DNA of 64,000 nucleotides. Origin: Fistularia commersonii (taxonomy: Eukaryota; Chordata; Actinopteri; Syngnathiformes; Fistulariidae). Shown in pieces: positions 24,846 to 37,200 of this stretch (position 1 is the stretch's first letter; each line of letters begins with the position of its first letter). The notes under the pieces are model-generated. The model was given only the letters and a program-made list of their open reading frames with translations, searched no databases and was not told where the DNA came from. The stretch spans positions 4,006,001-4,070,000 of the forward strand of contig JBBMNZ010000016.1 in the NCBI GenBank assembly GCA_037954325.1, written 5' to 3'. The position numbers and the translations under genes were made by a program.

Positions 24846-27800
24846 GTAAGTTTGATCAAATTGACCAAATTCAGATATGACACTGGTCGGAGAGGTAATA
24901 TTTCTTCAAACTTCCCCCATAGGACTGGTTTATAATATAGCCAGTAACGCCTCAAAGAAGCTCTCAGAGTCGGTCGTTGGAACAGCACAAACAATAAAGC
25001 AGGGTGTGGAGGAGGGGAGGATCAATGGCATTATTGATCAGGTCAGTTGGTCTTCCTTTCTGACTCCATTTAAGTTAAACTTGCCTTCTTTGTATCACCA
25101 AAAAAGCCTTTTATTCCTGTTTTATCCCCACAGACCATCTTTGGTGATTTCCAGAAGGAGCAGGAAAAGTTTGTTCAGGAAAAAAAAGCAAAAGAGTTTG
25201 GTAAGTACCTTGTATGCCTACATCTAATTCCAAGCATTAATAATGTGATTATATCTCGATTCATTTAGGATTTGGAAAATGAAATGTCCGATTTATGTCT
25301 GTGAAGATTCTCGGTCATCAAGGTCATGATATAGGTCATGATATACCGGTATTTGGTTTGTGATCGGGGGTAACTCAGTGCATCTAGTGGCTCCAAAAGC
25401 ATAAAGTACTAGTAACTATCAGATACACAAAACAAACACATTGATAAAGTGTTAATCTCCTTAAAACTTAAATTTTACCCGATTTTTTTTACATTTATTT
25501 TTGTTAATTCGTCATGATATATTTGGTTTGTGATAGGGGGTTACTCAGTGCGTTTAGTGGCTCCAAAAGCATAAAGTAGTCGTAACTATCAGATATACGA
25601 AACAAATACATTGATTAAGTGTTAATCCCCTTAAAACTAAAATTTTACTCAACTTTTTAAAATTTATTTTTGTTAATTCGATAACTTTTTATTTTTTAAA
25701 ATGTTGAACAAAGCGCAAAAAAGATTGTCAACAGAAGTAATGCAACCTCGGGAGTTTTATTAAATTTTGATTTATGGCTGGATTGGTGACAGTAAAACTA
25801 TGTGATGTAATGTTTTAAATAAAAAAGAAAACCATTGTAAAGTATCATTGATTGAATTTGACTGAATTGATTAAAAAAATGTTTCACTCATATCAATAGA
25901 TTACCCAGCCTTAGGTTGAAAATCTATGGTTCTGTGTATTTAGAGTTAATCTTTATTTCAGATCAGATCCGATAATTTTTTATTGTCCCTGTTCAGAACC
26001 TGTTCTTGGATCATTAATTTTTTTCAGACACCCAACTTAGATACGTAAAATAAGTATTTGCTGAGCACGTCTGCAAATCTTTTAAATTTTTATTGGAGGC
26101 TTATAAATGTCTTTGTTTGCAGGCGTTGCTGAAGCTGCTGAGCCCCCATGGGTTGGTTTCAATGAGGAGGATGCCATACAGCAACAGATCTTAGCGCTCT
26201 CTGTTGTAATTACCATGATTTTCATTCCCTAACATTTCTAGTTTTAAAAGTTACATGACTCATTTTCAACCAAAGCACTTTAAATATTGGTTTGATCTGT
26301 TAACAGGACAAAAGAAACTTTTTGCGAGCCCCCCCCGCTGGGGTGCAGTTTCACTTTGACTTTCAGCAAATGTATCCAGTCGCCATGGTAATGTTAGAAG
26401 AAGATGAGTTTCTTCAGAGGATGCGCTTCCACTTGGTCCCCAAACAGTGAGAATTCTATAATACTGTGTGTCCTGCAAAGAGAAGACACGTGTATACACA
26501 AATGATTTTTAAGGTTGCCTGTGTCTAAGTGCTGTGATATGAACATCTGCTTTCCCCTTGACATTCTTGCCAGGGTGAAGGAAGAAGTGTTCTGGAAGAA
26601 TTACTTCTACCGCGTGTCCTTGATAAAGCAGTCGGCCAGGCTCACAGCTCTTGTAGCACAACAGTCTGAGGAGCAGACAGATGTCAGGGACTTTGGGTCC
26701 AGCCCTGAGGATGTTCATGACACGGGTAAATGTTGCAAACTTTTAGAATTTTTCAACCACATTGTTTATGTCAGGGTTTAAAATGGCACAAAATCATTCA
26801 TAATCAAATTCTGTTTACTAAACATTGAACCAGAAAACAACAAAAAGCATACCTTTTTTATTAAGTCTGTGGTTTGATATAATTTTAAGATGATTTAATT
26901 TATAGCGGTAGATACACCACCACAAAATTTATACTAGCATGCAGTATGCATTATCTTAGTTTTAGTGTTTTTTATGTTGGCGTATTGCTTTACTTTTTTG
27001 GGGCATATTAAACTGAATGCTTATTGCTTCAGACTGACCGAATACTGATATGATCTTGAAATATATTTTTACAAATCATTTCAAAATGAGCATGTGTTAC
27101 CTGTTCATTTTCTTAACCCTCGTGCGATCTTAAGATTGTGTTTACTCCCCTTGTCCTACGGGTCAAAAATGACCCATAACACAATCTTTGTACCCTAGTG
27201 GTGTACAGCCCACATGGAAACATAAACAAAAAAGAAATATCACTTTTTCTAATTATGGGGTCTCTTTCGGAAAAGTCATAAAATTTCAAGTTGAAAAAAA
27301 AAAAGGTTAAGGTGTTTTTTCTACAGCTAAACATGGTAGTGGGTCACTTTTGACCCGCAAGACAACACAAGGGTTAAAACAGCTTTTATGTTTCTTGATT
27401 TTCTTTGATGTTAACTGTTTAACTATTAATTAGTGTGTCTTCTTCTTCTTCTTCTTCTTTTGGCTTTAATTAGTGTGTAAATAGGTGAAATTGAAATTGA
27501 ATTTTCCAAAAATCCAAGATATTGATCTAAGTCTTGAGCCTCTAAAATTCTGTATCACAATGTGTAATCATTTAAGAACACATTTCAAAGTTAGACTAGG
27601 ATTGATGTCTAGACCACATATTTTTTTCTTTTCTAAAGAGATAATGTCAAAATATTTCGCAGAGGGAATGAAACTGAGCACTCCATCTAACATCAGCAGA
27701 CCAAATACAACTGAGGTAAGAGACCTGCTTCCTAATTTCATTTGATGATGCATGAAAGAAAATATTGAACAAATTATTTACATTTATGTTTTGTTCACAA

Positions 27801-28162
27801 AAAAAGGAAGAGATCTCTACCAGTCTGGAAGGGTCTGAATTTGTGAGTGATGCTTTTGACTCTTGCAAGATACACGCAGATGATCTTCGTAAAGAAATGG
27901 AACAACTGGTTCTGGACAAAAGGGAACGTCCATACACACATGAAGGTAGGCCTCCATCTTTTTGTTTAATCTGGATAATGATGAAATAAGTGCAGGAGGT
28001 TATCGCAGTATCTGTGCCTGATGGGCCGTTTCAGAGGTCACTGCCGACTGGGAGCGGGAGCTGCAGGAGGAACTGCAGGAGTACGATGTGCTAGCTGATA
28101 ATGACGACAACGGCGAGAACTGGGACAAAGAGATTGAGGAGATGCTTAAGAAGGACGGTTAA
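24665..28162 (+). CDS. syap1: Synapse-associated protein 1 (BSD-domain protein), gene-level entry
   Basis: Nine exons (24665-24845, 24923-25041, 25134-25200, 26123-26205, 26307-26446, 26574-26725, 27663-27715, 27807-27945, 28035-28162) join in phase to a 353-residue protein. Human SYAP1 is 352. The N-terminus is MLGNWGAWLGIG. A coiled segment follows (KKLSESVVGTAQTIKQGVEE, GIIDQTIFGDFQKEQEKF). The BSD domain lies at about 154-210 and has its conserved Phe-Trp pair (F203, W204) in EEVFWKNYFYRVSLIKQSA. The acidic C-terminus has EFVSDAFDSC, LRKEMEQLVLDK and NWDKEIEEMLKKDG. Known of the family: it is a cytosolic, Golgi and synaptic adaptor that promotes Akt1 phosphorylation through mTORC2 in mammals. 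The start is the ATG giving the conserved first residues. There is no sign of disruption. Confidence 0.95.
24923..25041 (+). CDS. syap1: syap1 exon 2
   Basis: Encodes LVYNIASNASKKLSESVV and then GTAQTIKQGVEEGRINGIID, an amphipathic helical region conserved in SYAP1. CCCCCATAG acceptor, GTCAGT donor, phase 1 to 0. Confidence 0.92.
25134..25200 (+). CDS. syap1: syap1 exon 3
   Basis: Short 67-nt exon encoding TIFGDFQKEQEKFVQEKKAK and EF. CCCCACAG acceptor, GTAAGT donor, ends in phase 1. Confidence 0.92.
25201..26122 (+). other. syap1 intron 3
   Basis: 922-bp intron. Apart from the 176-bp tandem duplication (25336-25682) it is AT-rich with no gene-like content. Confidence 0.8.
25336..25682. repeat. 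Two-copy tandem duplication, unit 176 bp
   Basis: Copy 1 is 25336-25511 and copy 2 is 25512 to about 25682, inside syap1 intron 3. Both contain ATTTGGTTTGTGAT, AACTATCAGATA, GTGTTAATC and TTTTTGTTAATTCG in the same order. They differ at scattered positions, so the duplication is not recent. Confidence 0.85.
26123..26205 (+). CDS. syap1: syap1 exon 4
   Basis: 83 nt encoding VAEAAEPPWVGFNEEDAIQQ then QILALSV. TTTGCAG acceptor. The donor is the weaker GTAATT, chosen because it gives phase 0 and the conserved LALS(A/V)-DKRNF join. Confidence 0.88.
26307..26446 (+). CDS. syap1: syap1 exon 5 (start of BSD domain)
   Basis: 140 nt encoding DKRNFLRAPPAGVQFHFDFQ, QMYPVAMVMLEEDEF and LQRMRFHLVPK. A run of eight C in the Pro codons is a possible sequencing-error site, but the frame is intact. 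TTAACAG acceptor, GTGAGA donor. Confidence 0.92.
26574..26725 (+). CDS. syap1: syap1 exon 6 (end of BSD domain)
   Basis: 152 nt encoding VKEEVFWKNYFYRVSLIKQS, then ARLTALVAQQ and a divergent acidic linker. It contains the BSD Phe-Trp pair. TTGCCAG acceptor, GTAAAT donor. Confidence 0.92.
27117..27373. mobile_element. PiggyBac-like MITE with TTAA target duplications
   Basis: A 257-bp element is flanked by TTAA at 27113-27116 and 27374-27377. The ends read CCCTCGTGCGATCTTAAG and, reverse complemented, CCCTTGTGTTGTCTTGCGG, giving imperfect terminal inverted repeats. An internal GGGTCAAAAATGACCC-type palindrome near each end adds structure. TTAA duplication is characteristic of piggyBac transposition. 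There is no coding capacity. Confidence 0.75.
27438..27460. repeat. (CTT)n microsatellite
   Basis: About seven CTT units in syap1 intron 6. Confidence 0.8.
27663..27715 (+). CDS. syap1: syap1 exon 7
   Basis: Short 53-nt exon encoding GMKLSTPSNISRPNTTE, the linker between the BSD domain and the C-terminal helices. TTCGCAG acceptor, GTAAGA donor. The linker is poorly conserved; the phases fit exactly. Confidence 0.82.
27807..27945 (+). CDS. syap1: syap1 exon 8
   Basis: 139 nt encoding EEISTSLEGSEFVSDAFDSC and then KIHADDLRKEMEQLVLDKRE, strongly conserved with SYAP1. The acceptor is A-rich (CACAAAAAAAG) but required by phase and homology. Confidence 0.92.
28035..28162 (+). CDS. syap1: syap1 exon 9 (stop)
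   Basis: Encodes VTADWERELQEELQEYDVLA, then DNDDNGENWDKEIEEMLKKD and G, followed by TAA at 28160-28162. An ATTAAA at 28202-28207 is a possible poly(A) signal very close to the stop. Confidence 0.93.
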
Positions 28163-30304
28163 TGCACAAATGTCCTCTGTACTTAACTTCTGGAAGGACA
28201 CATTAAAAGTCAGAAACATGCTTTTAGTGTTAAGCTGTATCTCCAAATTGCCGTAATGCTTCAGGACCCTTTGAGATCAAGAAATGCCAGTGAACACGAT
28301 CATCAACATATAAGTGTTATTCAATAACCAGAAATGAAATGTTCCTTAGGAGGATGGAAACTATCAAACATATTCTCTGCAGATAAATCTACATAAACCT
28401 TGAAAACTGAGAACAAGAGAAAGAAGCAGGACATTATACTGTAAAGGACAAATGCTGTTTGAACAATTGTTGATGATAAATTGTATTTTCCTTCTTTGTG
28501 TGACCTACAAAACATGGTCAACTTATTTCTTTATTTTCTTCAGTCTGAGCCAACTTAAAAAAACATTTATATATTTATATGGCTTTTTAGGTCAATTACT
28601 GTCAATACTTGATTACATAGAACAAATATTAATGGATCAAGGTGTCTTTAGCTGTCTATTTTAGCAAAATGATCAAATGCATAATTTTGCCTTATTTACT
28701 TGTAGACACTCATGATATGTGAGAATTAATACTTTTTTTGTTTCAAAGCAAATATTGTTTTTTGTTTATGGAAGCTAAAATGTCAAATTATATTCATAAA
28801 CTGGTTCAAAAATCCATTAACTTTTGTTTATTATGTGGCAATAGACAGGGGTGTATTGCGATATTGTATTAAATATTTATGGTGTTACATAAAATGTATT
28901 GGTTTGTGAAATCATTGAAAAACAATTCCAAAATCCATTTGAAAATATCATTAAAATGTACAGATACGTACAAACATGTATAGATGTTTTTTAAATTAGA
29001 TAAGCAATATGCAAGAAATTACTAACTAAAATTTACAGTAAAATGCAAGAAAAGTGGTTTAAAAAATTACCTGGAAATTTGTAACCCTCAATATAGTACT
29101 TGAGAGTATACATTTTATATCTGGTAACAGCTACAAACACCACCTGTTAGTGAAAATAACCTTAATAACTCAGATCAAATCAGAATATACCTTGTATATA
29201 CATTGCATAACCGCTAATAATTACTCGGGAAGTTTTAGACGTTATTCCAGGCGTATCAGTGATGTACTAAAGCAAACAATGTATTATTACAGTACAGACT
29301 ATTTGCCTTGGGATAATCTTTATTGCTCAACATCACATTAAAACACATTTCTTGCTCTATATTTCACTACATCATCAGCCCTCCGAGAAAACTCAAGCCA
29401 GTTATTTGATAAATAGTTTCATTCCATTCATGCTGAAGTTACTGTGTATTCATGAGTGTAGAAGAGCATACAGTAAAACACATTCAGTATGAACCAAGAA
29501 AGTTATTCAAAGGAGGATAAAAATATATATTCAAAAATAATGCCACTTTTTTAAGAGTACATGTGCAAAGGAGCAATAGAATATAAATTTCATAAAGTAA
29601 TGTAACCAGAGGATTTTACATGTTGTCATGCCGACATTAAGTGTTATCTCAAGAGGCTTAATTATCTGTGTTATTATTTTTCAACTTTAATAGCAGTACC
29701 ATGCTGTACAGAGTAATGTATGGCCACCAGTAGCAAAATCAGTTGTTTTTTTGTGCCAAATTTAAGCACATCCTAATTACAGAAATTGTTAATTCAACAG
29801 TCCAAGCACTCGCGGTTCTGGTCAGATATGTGTTTATGGAAAAGGGAAATACTGTTCAACTAAAACTTCATGGGTATTATACTAATATTACCTATTACTA
29901 CATAATACTGACTTGGACCAGAGCAGTGATATGTCTCCTTTTTATCCATATACAAAAAATAAAGAAAAAGTAATCTTTCTCTCAAGTGGTCACAGTTAAA
30001 GCTGCTGTAATTAAAAAAAAAAAAGAATAAATCAATTGAAATTCTTTGACAGTGGAGGATCTGGAAAATAAGATTGAAAAGATGGGTGGGATGTGATAAG
30101 CAGCACTGGTATGCATAAACCAGTGCAACTCTGTTGAGTTATCTGTATTTCTTCAGCTGCCATGCAAATATAGTTGTATTCAATATAATAATTATGGGCT
30201 ACATTTTTTTAGTGTCAGTCACTCAAAGGCTCCTTTGTCACACCAATGGAGGAAAGTTTGAATCAATTTAATTTATTGTACCATAGGCCGTCATGTCTGT
30301 CTGA

Positions 30305-30540
30305 TAGCGAGGAAATTGGGCCTCTTCCCAAAGTCATTGATCACAGTAAAAGGTAAATACCACTGCAGATAAATTATATAAATAGCAAGGAAATTGGGCC
30401 TTTTCCCTGAATCATTTATCACAATAAAGGTACATATCACTGCAGATAAATTATATAAATAGCAAGGAAATTGGGCCTTTTCCCAAAATTATTGATCACA
30501 ATAAAGGTAAATATCACTGCCGATAAATTATATAAATAGC
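30305..30540. repeat. Three-copy tandem repeat, unit 77-78 bp
   Basis: Units begin at 30305, 30383 and 30460, each with TAGC(G/A)AGGAAATTGGGCC, TTGATCACA-like, and 'CACTGC(A/C)GATAAATTATATAAA'. The third ends with the first bases of a fourth copy. Copies differ at a few bases. Confidence 0.9.
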
Positions 30541-31127
30541 TATTCAATTCAGTTCTTGCCTGTAATACATTAAAAAAACAAATGTATTATCCAACTACAT
30601 TAGAGCTGCACACATCTGTATAATGGTGCAGTAACAGTCATATTTTACTAAATGAACTATACATCAGGGATTAGGGTTCCACAGCAATCAAGACTATGAA
30701 AAACCTGATTTGTCTTTTCATATTGAGAGCTCTTATAATAAAAAAATATGTTTTCAGTTTTCAGTTCATTGACAGTGTTTGGTGGTAGAGGTAATACAGC
30801 AGATTCAGATTTTTGACAATCACAATACAATAACCACAGGCAAAATGGAACTTACAGTAACTCTTTGGTTCCCTTAATGTAATACTTCCCTCTTTTTTTA
30901 TACATGTTACAGTAGTCCAGTTGAATTCAACAGTTATCGCATTAGCTTTGGTGAAACTGAATCAAGGGCAGCACCTTCATGTGGACTGTAGCGCTTAGGG
31001 CATCAACTTGAACACAACAATAGAAATAAATATGCTGTATATTCAGTTTGAAACAGGTAGTCTTCACACTAAGTGCATAAATAACACAGTGCGACATCTT
31101 CCCATTATAATAAAGGCATGTTGTGGA

Positions 31128-31155
31128 AAGTTGTGTGTGTTTGTGTGTGTGTGTG
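31128..31155. repeat. (TG)n microsatellite
   Basis: Slightly interrupted TG run about 75 bp past the ap1s2 stop, so probably in its 3' UTR. Confidence 0.75.
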
Positions 31156-31229
31156 AATCAGCTACAAACAGCAAGGAAATTGGCAAATTAAAGTGTGTAT
31201 GTGGTGTGTGGACCACGACGAGGAACATT

Positions 31230-31277
31230 TTATGTCAGTCCAATCTCCTCCAGGATACTGCACGAGGTCTCTGTGTC
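31230..31277 (-). CDS. ap1s2: ap1s2 terminal coding exon
   Basis: A 48-nt piece after a CCTTCACAG acceptor encodes DTETSCSILEEIGLT and TAA. It matches the AP1S2 tail (human EAETPRSVLEEIGLT) and restores the exact family length of 157. It is 10.4 kb from the previous exon. Alternative terminal exons cannot be excluded in so long an intron. Confidence 0.85.
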   Translation of the reverse strand, partial: DTETSCSILEEIGLT

Positions 31278-34200
31278 CTGTGAAGGAGATGAACCACAGG
31301 ACGTGTCAAATACTCAAACGCCGTGACAAAACTACTCACATCATCAATAAGCCAAACACATTAAATCCTCCTGTCGGATGCAAATATTACAGTTAACATT
31401 CCAAATTTTAAAAATGAGCCATTGTTTGTTGTTAAAGCTCTCAACCCTGTAGCGAAACAGATAAAGACCAAAAATCCAAAAGCACAATACAATGTGAAAC
31501 CATTAATCCAACTCAATCAACTCCACCAACTCCACGTAACCAGACTGGGTAATAGAGACTTAAACTTAACCCTGTAAACTTCTGTTTCTATTATTTAACT
31601 TGAAAAATGACTTAAATAGATAAACTCAATCTGTTATTTTAAAAATGCTTCTTATATTTACATAAAACTAAAAAAATACACTAAAGAGGGCGCGAAAGCA
31701 TGTTGTAGCCTATATTAGTTATCGTTCATCAGGAGTTTTAAGCTGGTTTATTGATGCAGGTTTATTCAAAGGAAGAACATTTGGGCTGTCCACTTGTGGC
31801 AAAAAGGAGGATAACTTACTTTTGCATCCTAAAACATGGTTTTGCAGAGAGAAAGAACATTAAGACATAAATCATACATCATGCTGAAATAAAACATTCA
31901 CTTTCACGGCAAACTCATCAGAACACGATAATACCGATGGTGTAGCACTCATGAAAACTTTTCAGTCCCAGAAAATATAATGCTGAATCCCTGATCTCAC
32001 TTCCATAAAAGCAAGATGATACCTGAGTAAGCCAACCTTTTTGTTATGAAAGACAGACACTGGTGTCCTTAATAATCATAAACACTTTATTAACCTTTTG
32101 AACACATTGAAAAAATTACCTCAATTGAGCATTCAGTTCATCTTTTTTCTGATTGATTGGTGAAAGAAGGATTGTATAAATATTTTAGTTGCTTATTCAG
32201 TCAGTGCATATGGAAGATAAATAATTTAGAAATGATTAGAGGTCTATAAAAATATTAATTATGTTGATACAAAAGCCCTTATTTAATTGGAGCAAAGAGG
32301 AAACATTTCTTTAGCATAAATATTTAATGAAGATCATGAAAGAACATGTATAACATGACTGTGTCATTTAATAAGCTATTCACACAAGTTGGGATCATAC
32401 TCTGGAACAGAAAACTGTTAGATATCCCATTGCTAGAAGTAACCTGATCATATTGCAGTATTTTTTTTTAACCGTCACTTAATGTAGGCCCAAAGGATGT
32501 GTGGTGCATTTGTATACAACCAAAGCGATAGGGGGTGCACTTTTCCCACATACTGAGAGTGACAGATGCGGAAAAGAGTGATGCAAAAGTGGTTTCAACA
32601 TTATTTAGACTATTTTATCTTTACCTGTCTCATCATAGAAAAAACAGAAAAATGTGATGCCACGCAGCTTGTCTTACAACAGGAACATAAATTTCAGTGG
32701 GTTAAAGTAAATGAAGCAAATTACTTGGTGAAATTGTCACATTGTACCAATGGGCTCTAGTTTCATTCTTGAACAAATGAATTCAATGCCAAAATAACAA
32801 AATTATTTTGCATTATTTCTTCCATAATACCATCATAGTTTTGCTTCCCCTTTGCATTGTAGAATGTCTTCTAGAAATCAGAGAAGACAAAAAGATGACC
32901 AGGTGGCAATTTTGCTAGAGCATAAGTTTAAAAAGACAAGGAACTTCAATTGACATTTTTGCTAAATTGTTATATAACTGACAAGTTCAAGTCAGCACCA
33001 TATTCTAAAATATATCTAAAATACGTCTGAAAACCTTAATCGTACAACAGTCAGGATGGCTACCTTTCCACAAGTAGTTTTTCATCAGTTTTAACAAGTT
33101 TCAAAATATTCAGTTTGGTTGTTTGGGGAAGCTGCAATGCTCCAGGGAGACTCCAACAGCATCTTGTGGAATATGCATATTTCACTTCACCTTCTATAAG
33201 TATGGAGGTAAGGTATATAGTGTCTATATTTTCATTAATGGGTGACCTGTTTCCCTAAGAACGGCATAAGTCATAAACTATATGGCCAAAAGTATCTTTA
33301 CAAACATTTGTGAAAGAATGGGTCGCTCTCAGGATGTCAGTGAATTCCGGCATGGAACTGTGATAGGATGCACCTGTGCAACAAATACAGTTGTGAAATT
33401 TCCTCGCTCCTAAATATTCCACAGTAAACTGTCGGCTGTATCATAACAGCCGTGTTTGGAAATGACAGCCACTCAGCCACAAAGTGATAGGCCATGTAAA
33501 CTGACGGAGTGGGGTCGGAGGATGCTGAGGCCCATAGTGCAAAGAGATCACCCACTTTCTGCAGACAATCACTACAGACCTCCAAACATCACGTGGCCTT
33601 CAGATTAGCTCAAGAACAGTGCGCAGAGAGCTTCATAGAATGGGTTTCCATGGCCGAGCAGCTGCATCAAAGCCACACATCACCAAGTGCAATGCAAAGC
33701 GTCGGATGCAGTATTGTAAAGCACGCCGCCACTGGACTCTAGAGCAGTGGAGACACGTTTTCGAGAGTGATGACTCGTGCTTCTCCATCTGGCAATCTGA
33801 TGAACTAGTCTAGGTTTGGCAGTTGCAAGGAGAACGGTACTTGTCTGGCTTGCATTGTGCCAAGTGTGAAGTTTGATGGAGGGGGCATTATGAGTTATTT
33901 TTCAGGAGCTGGGATTGGCCCTTTAGTTCCAGTGAAAGGAACTCTGAAAGCTTCAGCGTACCAAGACATTTTGGAAAATTAGATGCTCCCAACTTTGTGG
34001 GAATAGTTTGGAGCTGGCCCCTTCCTTTTCCATCATGACTGTGCACAAGTGCACAAAGTAAGGTCCCATGATGACATGGATGATGGAGTCTGATGTGGAT
34101 GAACTTGACTGGCCTGCACAGAGTCGTGACCTCAACCTGATAGAACACCTTTTGGATGAATTAGAGAGCCAGGCCTTCTCGTCCAACATCAGTGTGTTAC

Positions 34201-37200
34201 CTCACAAAGGCGCTACAGGAAGAATGGTCAACAATTCCCATAAACACACTCCTGAGCCTTGTGGACAGCCTACCCAGAGGGTGGACCAACGTCATACTGC
34301 ACCCTGTGTATTAGGAATGGGATGTCACTTAAGTTCATATGTGAGTCAAGGCAGGTGAGCGAATACTTTTGGCCATGTAGTGTATATTTGCCATGAGTCA
34401 TTTTGATATTGATTAATGAACTCAGCCTACATTTGGCCAGTTAAATTGGTATCAAGCTGTGTCTTTGCTGGCAATTCAACAAACCAATGATGCATTTTAT
34501 GTACAAAGTAGGAGTAGATACAATATGGCTATCAAGGACCTGTACCGGCCACTAAAATCACACCGGTATATCTTTTGGGCTCCAGTTAACATGCAACGCT
34601 TCATTTAATATTTTGACAATGTTCATTGATGGCTGTCATGTATGAATCAACCTGCCAGCTGAGAATAGTGCCATGAACTCCGAACAGTGGCAATGACAAC
34701 CATGAGAGGATAGAGGAAAAAGTGGCAGACACGGGGGAGCTCAGCATGCATGGTGGATAGCAGCAGCAGTAGGAGCAGCAGCAGCAGCAGCAGCGGTGGC
34801 AGCCATTCAATACACAGGCACATTAAAGTACTCATGACGGGGCTGAGGGAGAGAAATGCACACAGCTTAGAAAATACACCTCTTATGCGACAACCACATT
34901 ACTTGATCATCTCTAGAGGACATACAGGAGTGCAGGAGACAGAGGGGTGTGCTAAAGGCATTGCTCAATGAAAAAGACAATTAAAAAAGAACAAATTTTG
35001 ATACAGTATTTAACTTTCAGGGTTAAAAAAAAAAGCTTTCATGACAAGCGTTCCCAAATACCATCAAATTCTTATGTCTGCTGTTAAAGACAATAAAACA
35101 AGTTATTAGTCTATCACTAAGACATGAGAGCTGGCTTGGCTCTAAAATTTGCTTGTTGTCCACTGTTTTGTGATTTAAATAATAAAACATAAACAAAATG
35201 TGATGTGTAGATTAGACACATTTGGTAAACACCTTTCAAAGGTATCCCATAATTATGAATACATCCCAAACTATTTTTTTCTCTCTGATTTTTTTTTGGT
35301 ATTTATTTTCTATCCCATTATTGCTGCAAAGTAATATGTATTAACCAATCACTTTTTTAAAGATACTGTCCATCTGTGTACTTTCTCATTGAAGCAAATA
35401 TCTAATATGTCAGTCAAATAGTAGCAATCTAATGCTACTGGCATCCTATTGGCATGAAAACAAGATCAAGATGGTCTGAAAAATAAAAATAAGTGAGTGA
35501 GATTTGGACAGTAAGGTAAGCCTCCTGTCTTCTTTCAGCCATTCAGTTGTGGTTATACAGCCAGTGCATCTGAAATAGCTGCATGATGCTTTCATGTCAA
35601 TATGGACCAAAATCTTTAGGGAATATTGCCAATACCTTGTCAAATCTTTGTCAGTCCAGATGGAAGAATGCGTCAAAAACTAGCCCAAACAAGGAGTACC
35701 TTATAAAGGTTCTGGAGAAATATTTTGTCTCTCTTGAGGAATGTGTTATGCAGGACAATGGTTATTACAATTAATTAGGTTGCATCTACTTGCATGAGGA
35801 TCAAAATAAAGCACTTTCAGTGATTTCTCCAGAAAGTGTGGTTTAAAGACACATTGTCACGTAAAGTTCAAATGTTGGGGTTTTAAGTGACTTACATTAT
35901 TAATTCCTGATTAATTCTGTCTTTGCATATTGCTCTTCTACCAACGTTTGCAAAGTGCAAACTCATTTAAAATCTCATTTCACTCATCTCAGAATCATAG
36001 TATTTTCATCTGATATATGAGTTTCATTGTACTGTATATCATTATTACTTTCAATCCAATTTCATTTGTCCAAAATTATTTGAGAGATTCGGCTCTACTG
36101 ATAGTGGCACGGTAATATTTTGAGAACCACTGTGCTGATCACCTGCTACTGTTGGCATCAGAATGGTCCTGATATTCTAATCTCAGGAGGACAAATCCTA
36201 TATATTCAATTTTGAAGATAACTATTCTTGGAAAATTCAAGGTTTCCTATATTCAATCAAAACCACAGATTATAGATGTGTTCAGGTTAGCTCGACTCAT
36301 ACAACAATAAACGGCTTCTGTCACATGTCAGATAAGAACATAGTCACATACTTTCAATAAGACTAAAAGGGTGATTATGAAAATACAATTAGAAACCAAC
36401 ATTGAAGACTAAATCTACTTTTTCATAACTGTATCCAACTGTACACAAATAGCTACACTGTGGCCTTTCAAAAAAGTAGAAACTATATCATAACAGTTCG
36501 GATGAATGTTTGGAGTTGAGGAACGAAGACAGGGTGATGAAGACAGACACTGTTTTCAATAAAAATATGGCTAATGATGGTGGACATTATACTGGGAACT
36601 GTAATGTGCTGAGCTAGAACTGAGCGATAGACACACAGACAACAATGAAGACTGAGACAAGTTCTAATGAGAGGGCTCTAGTTGTACAGATAACTAAAAT
36701 CCACAGACACACAGTATTCACCTCAGTGAGCCTAATTCTGGAAAAGACCAGAGGACTCTGAGGCCAAATTAGGGACCATCATACCTGTGAGTCAAACATT
36801 TTATAGACAAAAGTAAAAGGAGAGAAGCACTGCTCTTCAGCTCATATTTAGTCAACACCAATATTTTCTGCTCAGGGACAAGAAGACTGTCTACAATAAC
36901 ACTTCCTTATTCAGGGGAGCTTTGCTGTTTAATCCATCCTGGATGTCTCAATGCTGAGTTGAGCTGAGCTAGAAGCCTTCTGTGGCATCATTATTCCAAA
37001 AGCAGATCTGCTCACTGGCACCAAAGTAATGACCATCTCTTGAGACATGTTTCATTAAAGGCTTATCTCCAAAAAAAATACCAAATCTGCTGTGGTGTGT
37101 TTTCTATGTAATTACCACATTATGACATAATTGTTGCTTTGAAACTAAGGCATTGACTCAAGATCACCTCAGCTCAACTCTGCATTTATAAACCACCTTG

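Larger units (their letters stand above)
26726..27662 (+). other. syap1 intron 6
   Basis: 937-bp intron holding the TTAA-flanked MITE (27117-27373) and a (CTT)n run (27438-27460). Nothing else seen. Confidence 0.8.
28163..31229. other. Convergent intergenic region syap1-ap1s2 (3' UTRs)
   Basis: About 3 kb between two stop codons of tail-to-tail genes. It must hold both 3' UTRs. A minus-strand AATAAA (TTTATT at 30272-30277) about 950 nt past the ap1s2 stop is a candidate poly(A) signal. The triple tandem repeat 30305-30540 lies within the possible ap1s2 3' UTR. No other gene is seen. Confidence 0.65.

Noticed and set aside
33509..33813. ORFs that look like short proteins with GRAAASKPHI
   Set aside because: Fragments of the decayed Tc1 transposase, not independent genes.
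34601..34971. Poly-Ser and poly-Cys ORFs
   Set aside because: Produced by the intronic (CAG)n microsatellite read in several frames.
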